In this document: piece by piece, positions 10,605 through 17,422 of the stretch | Layout of the letters: every line of letters begins with the position of its first letter | Position numbering within the stretch: the stretch's first letter is position 1 | Assembly (NCBI RefSeq): GCF_001902145.1 | Contig: NZ_MRST01000019.1 | Coordinates: 124,001 to 188,000 of the forward strand | Reading direction: 5' to 3' | Origin: Pseudomonas fluorescens | GTDB taxonomy: Bacteria; Pseudomonadota; Gammaproteobacteria; Pseudomonadales; Pseudomonadaceae | Length of the DNA: 64,000 nucleotides | The notes under the pieces: generated by a model | The model's database searches: none | Told to the model about the DNA's origin: nothing | The model's input: the letters and a program-made list of their open reading frames with translations, nothing else | Translations under genes and position numbers: made by a program

Positions 10605-11390
10605 ATGATATCGCCCGCTACCAGCGTGCTCCCCCCGCCCTCAACGTTCCATGCGACTTCCCACTCTTCCGAGCCTGTTTCAAGACCCAAACGAAATGTC
10701 GGTGATTACGAAAGGTACTGGCCACAGGGTAAAACCTTGAAAATCGCCATGTATGACGCCGACCCAGCCTTTGTCAAGAAGGTGAAAGAAGCCGCCAGCA
10801 AATGGCTGCCCCACATCAATCTGAAATTTGATTTTGTATCGGGCGATGAGGGAGATATTCGTATTGCACAAACGCGCATAAGCAAACAAGGCAGCTCGGC
10901 GATAGGCACTGACGCACTGAAAATGCCGGAAGACGGTCCGACTATGCTGCTGCCCCATGACCATCAAGACCCAAGGTTCGCTTATGTTGTAACCCACGAG
11001 TTCGGTCATGTGATCGGGGCACTGCATGCGCATCAACATCCAGATACAGAAATCCCCTGGAAGACGTCTGTGGCGTATTCGGCCTACAACCTGGGTTTGG
11101 GAAAGTCCAAGGACCAGGTCGACGCCCAGATTCTGCCGCTTCCCAGGAAGGACACTTACCAATACGAGCCCTATGATCGCCACTCGATAATGCATTACGA
11201 CATCAATAAGCTCACAACCTCTGGGGGATGGGAGCAAAGGGAGAGCTGGGAACTCAGCGCTGGCGATATTGCATTGGCAAGCAAGGCTTACCCCAGGATC
11301 ACTTCTGCGACCCCAAGTTCGCCTCGCTCATATCCAACTCTGCCAGAACTTCCCGAAGAATATCGTCGCCTATGGCGTGATTCCGACTGA
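10605..11390 (+). CDS. Putative zinc metalloprotease (astacin/matrixin-like metzincin)
   Basis: 261 aa. The zinc site THEFGHVIGALHAHQHP is at residues 130-146: HExxH at 131-135, Gly138 and third-ligand His141. The Met-turn SIMHYD is at 194-199, whose Tyr198 is placed as in astacins; the tail block LSAGDIALASKAYP is also metzincin-like. No clear signal peptide is seen; the N-terminus is Ser/Pro-rich and polar. Codon use is softer and more AT-rich than the flanking genes, which hints at acquisition. Its last 92 bp overlap the 3' end of the antiporter gene on the other strand. Substrate and export route are unknown. The fold call is firm from the motif; the family within metzincins is not. Confidence 0.8.
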   Translation: MISPATSVLPPPSTFHATSHSSEPVSRPKRNVGDYERYWPQGKTLKIAMYDADPAFVKKVKEAASKWLPHINLKFDFVSGDEGDIRIAQTRISKQGSSAIGTDALKMPEDGPTMLLPHDHQDPRFAYVVTHEFGHVIGALHAHQHPDTEIPWKTSVAYSAYNLGLGKSKDQVDAQILPLPRKDTYQYEPYDRHSIMHYDINKLTTSGGWEQRESWELSAGDIALASKAYPRITSATPSSPRSYPTLPELPEEYRRLWRDSD

Positions 11391-12942
11391 GCCTGTATAG
11401 CTCCAGGCGTTGAGATCGCAGGGCCTTGAGCCGTAACTTGCGCTCCAGTTGGTCCATTCGAAACGCCAGCGCCTGGGCTTCGGCCGAATCATTGAACACG
11501 TCCAATTGATGACGATACTCCGCCATCAGCCGCGCCTTGAGCTCGGTGGCCAGCGCAGCTTGAGCGGCATCCGGGGTTTCGGCTTCGGCGGGCTCTTGGG
11601 CCTCCAGCGCATGGATCGCCGCCACGGCGGTCTTCTTCCAAGCCTCGCGCACTTCGTTGTGGCGCTGTTCATCCGGGCCTTTTTCGACACCACGCAACAG
11701 TAACGGCAGCGCGATGCAGGCAGCGACCAGCGACAGCAGAATCACCCCGGCAGCGATAAAGATCAGCAGGTCGCGTTCGGGAAAATCCTGGCCAGGCGCC
11801 AACAGCAAGGGCACCGACATGACGCCCGCCAGGGTCACCGCACCGCGTACACCGCCGACGGTCAACAACCAGCAGGAACGGGCCGTCGGCACCAGGGTCA
11901 GCGCGCTTTTGCCACGTAGCCTGCGCAGCAACCCCGACAGCCGCCAGATGCTCTGCACCCAGATAAAGCGCAACACCACCAGCACCAGAAAAATCGCGAT
12001 CACATCCAGGCAGCGATACAACAGGGTTGGCCACAGCGTCGGCTCATGGCTGACCACCGCTTTGATGATGTCTGGCAGTTGCAGGCCGAGCAGCAGGAAG
12101 ATCAGGCCGTTGAAGGCAAATTCCAGCAACGACCACACGCTGCGGTTGAGCAGGCGCGTGCTGGTCTGGCGGGGCAGCAGGTCGAGCCAGCTTTGCATCA
12201 TGCCTGCTGCCACCGCCGAGAGAATGCCAGAAGCGCCCAGGCGTTCAGCCAGTACGTACGCAGCAAAGGGCAGCAACAACATGAACACCACATGGGTCGC
12301 CGGGTCATCCCAACCGCGCGCAATCATCCAGGCGCGCAGGCGGCCGACCAGCCAGCTCAACGCCACGCCGATCGCCAGCCCGCCCACCGCCACCAACACA
12401 AACGTCAGGCTGGCATCCGCCAGGGAAAAGACCCCGGTCAACGCCGCGGCCAGGGCGAACTTGAAAGTCACCAGGCCCGACGCGTCATTCATCAAGGCTT
12501 CGCCCTGGAGCATGTGCATCAGCGGCTTGGGCAAACGATTCTGGGAAATGGCCGACACCGCCACGGCGTCCGTCGGCGAGAGTACCGCTGCCAGGGCAAA
12601 GGCCACCGGCAAGGGAATCGAGGGCAGCAACCAATGAATGAAGTAACCGGCGCCCACCACGGTGAACAGCACCAGCCCCACCGCCAATGTCAGGATCGGG
12701 CCACGCAGGCGCCACAACTCGCGCTTGGGCATACGCCAACCATCGGAGAACAGCAGCGGTGGCAGGAACAGAAACAGGAACAGCTCCGGGTCCAGCGCCA
12801 CATGCAGCCCCAACGTGGGCCAGGCCAGCAAGGCGCCGGCGGCGATCTGCACCAGGGGCAACGGCAGTGGGATGATGCGCCCGACCAGGCGCGAAAGGCT
12901 TACCAGCATCAGCAGGATAAGAACGGTGTAGGCGGTTTGCAT
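11299..12942 (-). CDS. Na+/H+ antiporter, CPA1 (NhaP-type) family
   Basis: Inner-membrane cation/proton exchanger. 547 aa from the ATG at 12942 (MQTAYTVLILLMLVSL), chosen because it opens directly into the first membrane helix; an in-frame start exists at 12981. About 12 hydrophobic helices cover residues 1-410. The family motifs FALAAVLSPTDAVAVSAI (ion-binding Asp) and GGVRGAVTLAGVMS are present. A soluble C-terminal tail of about 130 residues is rich in Glu/Ala/Leu and probably cytosolic. It is transcribed toward the metalloprotease gene and overlaps it by 92 bp. Confidence 0.92.
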   Translation of the reverse strand: MQTAYTVLILLMLVSLSRLVGRIIPLPLPLVQIAAGALLAWPTLGLHVALDPELFLFLFLPPLLFSDGWRMPKRELWRLRGPILTLAVGLVLFTVVGAGYFIHWLLPSIPLPVAFALAAVLSPTDAVAVSAISQNRLPKPLMHMLQGEALMNDASGLVTFKFALAAALTGVFSLADASLTFVLVAVGGLAIGVALSWLVGRLRAWMIARGWDDPATHVVFMLLLPFAAYVLAERLGASGILSAVAAGMMQSWLDLLPRQTSTRLLNRSVWSLLEFAFNGLIFLLLGLQLPDIIKAVVSHEPTLWPTLLYRCLDVIAIFLVLVVLRFIWVQSIWRLSGLLRRLRGKSALTLVPTARSCWLLTVGGVRGAVTLAGVMSVPLLLAPGQDFPERDLLIFIAAGVILLSLVAACIALPLLLRGVEKGPDEQRHNEVREAWKKTAVAAIHALEAQEPAEAETPDAAQAALATELKARLMAEYRHQLDVFNDSAEAQALAFRMDQLERKLRLKALRSQRLELYRLSRNHAIGDDILREVLAELDMSEANLGSQK

Positions 12943-13166
12943 AACGCGGTTTTCCCGGACAATCGACTTGCAACGACACATCAGGCAACAACTGGCCGTT
13001 GAAGTGCCATATTACCCGGCTATGTTACCTCGCTATGTTACTCGCCTATGCTATGCGCTGGCTTTTGCACAAAAGTCGCACGCTGTTGACGAGCGGCGCC
13101 GAAACCCGCTGGTCGTGGCATAATCCGTGACCTTTCATTTTCATACGTCCAAAGGGGGGCAATTCC

Positions 13167-13529
13167 TTGAGTGCTTCAAGCAAAACCTTGCACCTTTTCG
13201 GCATCAAAGCCTGCGACACCATGAAAAAGGCGCGCACCTGGCTCGATGAGCACGCGGTGAGCTATGAGTTCCATGACTATAAAACGGCCGGTATCGACCG
13301 CGAACACTTGACCCAATGGTGCAACGAGCACGGTTGGCAGGTGATTTTGAACCGTGCGGGCACCACCTTTCGCAAACTCGAAGACGAACGCAAAGCCGAT
13401 CTCGATCAGTCGAAAGCCATTGAATTGATGCTCGCACAACCCTCGATGATCAAGCGCCCGGTGCTCGATCTCGGTGACAGAACCCTGATTGGCTTCAAGC
13501 CAGATAGTTATTCGGCGGCCCTCAAGTAG
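13167..13529 (+). CDS. Spx/ArsC-family protein, YffB-like
   Basis: 120 aa thioredoxin-fold protein of the arsenate-reductase/Spx superfamily. The active-site loop GIKACDTMKKA (residues about 12-22) has one Cys and the family Lys-Lys-Ala, without the CxxC or second Cys of true arsenate reductases. The start is TTG with an AAAGGGGGG Shine-Dalgarno 6 bases upstream; no ATG is available. It lies immediately upstream of dapD, a linkage seen in many pseudomonads. Its function is not settled: a glutathione-dependent thiol reductase role is proposed for YffB. Confidence 0.88.
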   Translation: MSASSKTLHLFGIKACDTMKKARTWLDEHAVSYEFHDYKTAGIDREHLTQWCNEHGWQVILNRAGTTFRKLEDERKADLDQSKAIELMLAQPSMIKRPVLDLGDRTLIGFKPDSYSAALK

Positions 13530-13560
13530 GCCAGCCTTCCATTTTTGTAGAGGTAACAGC

Positions 13561-14595
13561 ATGTCCAATTCCCTGTTCAGCCTGGGCTTCGGCGTCGGCA
13601 CTCAGAACCGCCAAGGTGCTTGGCTGGAAGTGTTTTACGCACAACCCTTGCTCAATCCATCGGCTGAAATCGTTGCCGCCATCGCACCGATCCTCGGTTA
13701 CACCGAAGGCAACCAGGCGATCACCTTCACCGTGAGCCAGGCCCTGCAACTGGCCGACGCGCTCAAAGGCGTCGATGCTGCCCAGGCCGCCCTGCTCAGC
13801 CGTCTGGCTGAAAGCCACACGCCGCTGGTCGCGACCTTGCTGGCCGAAGACGCCGCACTGACCTCCACGCCTGAGGCCTACCTCAAGCTGCACCTGCTGT
13901 CCCATCGCCTGGTCAAGCCCCACGGCCTGAGCCTGGCCGGTGTGTTCCCGCAGTTGCCGAACGTGGCCTGGACCAGCCAGGGCGCTATCGACATCAATGA
14001 ACTGGCCGAGCGCCAACTGGAAGCGCGCCTGCGTGGCGACCTGCTGGAAGTGTTCTCGGTGGACAAGTTCCCGAAAATGACCGACTACGTCGTACCGGCT
14101 GGCGTGCGTATCGCTGACGCTGCACGTATCCGCCTGGGCGCGTACGTGGGCGAAGGCACCACCGTGATGCACGAAGGCTTCGTCAACTTCAACGCGGGCA
14201 CCGAAGGCCCGGGCATGATCGAAGGCCGCGTATCGGCGGGCGTATTCGTCGGCAAGGGCTCGGACCTGGGCGGTGGTTGCTCCACCATGGGCACCCTGTC
14301 GGGCGGCGGCAATATCGTGATCAAGGTGGGCGAAGGTTGCCTGATCGGCGCCAACGCCGGTACCGGTATCCCATTGGGCGACCGCAACACCGTGGAGTCG
14401 GGCCTGTACATCACCGCCGGCACCAAGGTTGCCCTGCTGGATGAGCAGAACCAACTGGTCAAAGTGGTCAAGGCGCGCGAGCTGGCTGGCCAGTCAGACC
14501 TGCTGTTCCGTCGCAACTCCGTAACCGGTGCCGTGGAGTGCAAAACCCACAAATCGGCCATCGAACTGAACGAAGCGCTGCACGCTCACAACTAA
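13561..14595 (+). CDS. dapD: 2,3,4,5-tetrahydropyridine-2,6-dicarboxylate N-succinyltransferase
   Basis: Transfers succinyl from succinyl-CoA to tetrahydrodipicolinate, the committed step of the succinylase DAP branch. 344 aa, the long Pseudomonas form. An N-terminal helical part is followed by a left-handed beta-helix built of hexapeptide repeats from about residue 175 (GVRIADAARIRLGAYVGEGT and on to GGGCSTMGTLSGGG and GANAGTGIPLGD). The ATG at 13561 has a GAGGTAACAGC Shine-Dalgarno context, 31 bp after the yffB-like stop. In-frame upstream codons overlap that gene and are unlikely. Confidence 0.97.
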   Translation: MSNSLFSLGFGVGTQNRQGAWLEVFYAQPLLNPSAEIVAAIAPILGYTEGNQAITFTVSQALQLADALKGVDAAQAALLSRLAESHTPLVATLLAEDAALTSTPEAYLKLHLLSHRLVKPHGLSLAGVFPQLPNVAWTSQGAIDINELAERQLEARLRGDLLEVFSVDKFPKMTDYVVPAGVRIADAARIRLGAYVGEGTTVMHEGFVNFNAGTEGPGMIEGRVSAGVFVGKGSDLGGGCSTMGTLSGGGNIVIKVGEGCLIGANAGTGIPLGDRNTVESGLYITAGTKVALLDEQNQLVKVVKARELAGQSDLLFRRNSVTGAVECKTHKSAIELNEALHAHN

Positions 14596-14663
14596 GCAGC
14601 CACTCGATGCCACTAGCGGGCCGCACCTTCGGGGGCGGCGCGCTTATACGAGTCTTGATCACC

Positions 14664-15869
14664 ATGCTTGTGCCCTCCCCCTGGCGCGCCGATTTCCCGG
14701 CTATCGCCACCCTGCAACGGCAAGACCAGACCTATCTGGACAGCGCCGCCACCACGCAAAAACCCCAAGCCCTGCTGGATGCCATCAGTCATTACTACGC
14801 CAACGGCGCAGCGAATGTGCACCGTGCCCAGCATTTGCCCGGGGCCCATGCTACCCAGGCCTTTGAAGACAGCCGCAGCAAGGTCGCGCAGTGGTTGAAT
14901 GCAGGCGACAGCGGGCAGATCGTGTTCACCCACGGCGCAACCTCTGCGCTGAACCTCTTGGCCTATGGTCTTGAGCACCTATTCAATGCGGGCGATGAGA
15001 TAGCTATCAGCGCCCTGGAGCACCACGCCAACCTGTTGCCCTGGCAGCAGTTGGCCAAACGTCTCGCGCTCACGCTGGTGGTGTTGCCCCTGGGCGATGA
15101 CGGCGTGATCGACCTGGACGCCGCGGCCACCTTGATTGGCCCGCGCACGCGCCTGCTGGCGGTGAGCCAGTTGTCCAACGTGCTGGGCACCTGGCAGCCG
15201 CTCGAAGCGCTACTGACGCTGGCTCAGGCACACGGTGCCCTGACCGTTGTGGATGGCGCCCAAGGCATCGTGCATGGTCGCCATGACGTACAGGCCCTGG
15301 GCTGCGATTTCTACGTTTTTTCCAGCCACAAGCTTTACGGCCCGGACGGCGTAGGCGTGCTGTTCGGCCGCAACGCAGCCCTGCATCACCTGCGTCACTG
15401 GCAGTTTGGTGGCGAGATGGTGCAGCAGGCAGATTATCAAGCTGCGAGCTTCCGCCCTGCCCCACTGGGGTTCGAAGCCGGCACGCCGCCTATCGCCGGC
15501 GTGATCGGCCTGGGTGCCACCCTGGATTACCTGAGCTCATTGGATCAGCAAGCCGTGATCGCCCATGAAGCGGCACTGCACGACTATTTGCTGCGTGGGC
15601 TCAAAGCACGCAACGGCGTACGCGTACTGGGATCACCGCAGGCAGCGTTGGTGAGTTTCGTGATCGAAGGCGTGCATAACGCTGACCTCGCCCACCTGTT
15701 GACCGAGCAAGGCATTGCCGTGCGCGCCGGGCACCATTGTGCAATGCCACTGCTCAAGGCGATGCGCTTATCCGGCGCCATTCGCGTATCCCTGGCGCTG
15801 TACAACGATTCCGATGACCTGGAGCGCTTCTTTGAAGCGTTGGACCAGGCGCTGGATATGTTGCGATGA
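14664..15869 (+). CDS. csdA: Cysteine desulfurase, CsdA/SufS type
   Basis: PLP enzyme that strips sulfur from cysteine, forming an enzyme persulfide. 401 aa. The PLP-binding Lys is in FSSHKLYGPDGVGVLFG, the Asp contacting the pyridine ring is in VVDGAQGIVHG, and the catalytic Cys is in VRAGHHCAMPLLKAM near the C-terminus, the group II (CsdA/SufS) arrangement. Its stop overlaps the csdE start (ATGA), so the pair is coupled. With csdE and the convergent tcdA it reproduces the csdA-csdE-csdL set of enterobacteria. Confidence 0.94.
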   Translation: MLVPSPWRADFPAIATLQRQDQTYLDSAATTQKPQALLDAISHYYANGAANVHRAQHLPGAHATQAFEDSRSKVAQWLNAGDSGQIVFTHGATSALNLLAYGLEHLFNAGDEIAISALEHHANLLPWQQLAKRLALTLVVLPLGDDGVIDLDAAATLIGPRTRLLAVSQLSNVLGTWQPLEALLTLAQAHGALTVVDGAQGIVHGRHDVQALGCDFYVFSSHKLYGPDGVGVLFGRNAALHHLRHWQFGGEMVQQADYQAASFRPAPLGFEAGTPPIAGVIGLGATLDYLSSLDQQAVIAHEAALHDYLLRGLKARNGVRVLGSPQAALVSFVIEGVHNADLAHLLTEQGIAVRAGHHCAMPLLKAMRLSGAIRVSLALYNDSDDLERFFEALDQALDMLR

Positions 15870-16279
15870 GCTTGCCAGTGGACGCGATGGCCGCCCTGGA
15901 GGCATTCCAGGCCGTCGGCAGTTGGGAACAGCGCGCGCGGATGCTGATGCAATGGGGCGAACGCTTGCCCGTCTTGGCTGATGACGAAAAGGTCGATGCC
16001 AACCTGGTGCAAGGTTGTGAAAGCCTAGTGTGGTTGGTGGGCCGCCTGCAGGACGGTCATTGGCAGTTTGCCGCCAGCGGCGAGGCGCGCATGATCCGCG
16101 GGCTGGTGGCGTTGCTGCTGGCGCGGGTCAACGGCTTGTCGGCTGATCAATTGCAAGCGGTCGACCTGCCTGGCTGGTTCAATCAACTGGGCCTGTCGCG
16201 CCAACTATCGCCGTCGCGCAGCAATGGCTTGAATGCCGTACTGCAACGCATGCGAGACCTGACGCGTACACAAAACTAA
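15866..16279 (+). CDS. csdE: Sulfur acceptor protein, CsdE/SufE family
   Basis: 137 aa SufE-fold protein that takes persulfide sulfur from CsdA and boosts its activity. The acceptor Cys is in VQGCESLVWLVG (residues about 49-60). The C-terminal SPSRSNGLNAVLQRMR stretch matches the family end. The start overlaps the csdA stop by four bases. A perfect REPIN follows directly after the stop. The partner choice (CsdE rather than SufE) rests on the csdA/tcdA neighbourhood and the absence of suf genes. Confidence 0.92.
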   Translation: MSLPVDAMAALEAFQAVGSWEQRARMLMQWGERLPVLADDEKVDANLVQGCESLVWLVGRLQDGHWQFAASGEARMIRGLVALLLARVNGLSADQLQAVDLPGWFNQLGLSRQLSPSRSNGLNAVLQRMRDLTRTQN

Positions 16280-16368
16280 TGTGGGAGCGGGCTTGCTCGC
16301 GAATGCAGTGTATCTGTCACAACAACTTTGACTGACAGTCCGCATTCGCGAGCAAGCCCGCTCCCACA
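16280..16368. repeat. REPIN: perfect 27-bp inverted REP pair
   Basis: Arms 16280-16306 and 16342-16368 are exact reverse complements (TGTGGGAGCGGGCTTGCTCG... 27 bp), separated by 35 bp. It fills the gap between convergent csdE and tcdA and could act as a bidirectional terminator or mRNA-stabilising hairpin. REP doublets of this GTGGGAGC type are mobilised by RAYT transposases in P. fluorescens genomes; no RAYT gene is in this window. Confidence 0.93.
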
Positions 16369-16395
16369 GTTTGGATCTCTGTAGGGTAGTGAGAT

Positions 16396-17205
16396 CTAGG
16401 TGGGCTTGACCCGCTCCGACGGCCTGCGCACTCCCGCCACAATCTTATCCACCGCCTTGGTCGCCGCCACCATGCCGAACGTGGCGGTGACCATCATCAC
16501 CGCGCCAAACCCTCCCGCGCAGTCAAGCTTGACCCCGTCGCCGACAAAACTTTTCTGCAAACAGATACTGCCATCGGGTTTGGGATAGCGCAGTTGTTCG
16601 GTGGAAAACACGCAGGGCACGCTGTAATGACGGGTCACGGTGCGCGAGAAGCCATAATCGCGACGCAAGGTAGAGCGTACTTTCGAGGCCAGCGGGTCAT
16701 TGAAGGTGCGGTTCAAATCGCACACCTGGATCAAGGTGGGGTCGATCTGCCCGCCGGCGCCGCCGGTGGTGATGATCTGGATCTTGCGGCGCTTGCACCA
16801 GGCAATCAGCGCCGCCTTGGCGTTGACCGCGTCGATGCAGTCGATCACGCAGTCGATAGTCGGGGTGATGTACTCGGCCATGGTGTCGCGGGTGACGAAG
16901 TCTGCCACCGCGTGCACGGTGCACTCAGGATTGATACCGCGCAGTCGCTCGGCCATCACTTCGACCTTGGGCTTGCCCACGGTGCTGTCCAGGGCATGCA
17001 ACTGGCGGTTGCTGTTGCTGACGCAGACATCGTCCAGGTCAAACAGCGAAATCTCGCCCACCCCGCAGCGGGCAATCGCTTCCGCCGCCCAGGAACCTAC
17101 GCCGCCGACGCCGACAATCGCCACATGGGCCGCTTTCAAGCGTTCCAGGCCCTCAAGTCCGTACAAGCGGGCAACGCCTGCAAACCGCGGATCTTCTGTA
17201 CTCAT
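16396..17205 (-). CDS. tcdA: tRNA threonylcarbamoyladenosine dehydratase (TcdA/CsdL)
   Basis: ATP-dependent cyclisation of tRNA t6A37 to ct6A; E1-like fold. 269 aa. The nucleotide loop AIVGVGGVGSWAAEAIAR is at residues about 27-44, DLDDVCVSNSNRQ and the CIDAVNAKAALIAWC region follow, and the C-terminus has a hydrophobic segment (GAVMMVTATFGMVAA) like CsdL. Three consecutive ATGs are possible (17211, 17208, 17205); I chose 17205 because the GGGG Shine-Dalgarno is then 8 bases away. It is convergent with csdA-csdE, which in E. coli supply sulfur needed for TcdA action. Confidence 0.93.
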   Translation of the reverse strand: MSTEDPRFAGVARLYGLEGLERLKAAHVAIVGVGGVGSWAAEAIARCGVGEISLFDLDDVCVSNSNRQLHALDSTVGKPKVEVMAERLRGINPECTVHAVADFVTRDTMAEYITPTIDCVIDCIDAVNAKAALIAWCKRRKIQIITTGGAGGQIDPTLIQVCDLNRTFNDPLASKVRSTLRRDYGFSRTVTRHYSVPCVFSTEQLRYPKPDGSICLQKSFVGDGVKLDCAGGFGAVMMVTATFGMVAATKAVDKIVAGVRRPSERVKPT

Positions 17206-17231
17206 CATCATTACCCCAAAAACCGGCGCGC

Positions 17232-17237
17232 ATTATA
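17232..17237 (-). promoter_or_regulatory. Consensus -10 box upstream of tcdA
   Basis: TATAAT on the minus strand, 27 bases before the tcdA start. No good -35 is seen at the expected 16-18 bp, so this is a candidate only. Confidence 0.4.
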
Positions 17238-17422
17238 GGGCTACGCAGCGCCAAGTTTTAAGCTACAAGTTACAAGTGAAGAACTTAGCTGGAGTTTCGC
17301 AGACTAACGTCCGGCTTTTCTCTGTCTGCTGTACGCTCAGGGAAGCGCCAGTGTAGGATGCGCGCCGTTCGGCGCAGGCCGACACCTCTTTCGTTCCGCA
17401 CCCTTTGGAACCCGACATAACC

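Noticed and set aside
13489..13560. N-terminal extension of dapD from 13489
   Set aside because: It overlaps the yffB-like gene; ATG 13561 has a good Shine-Dalgarno and the conserved DapD N-terminus.
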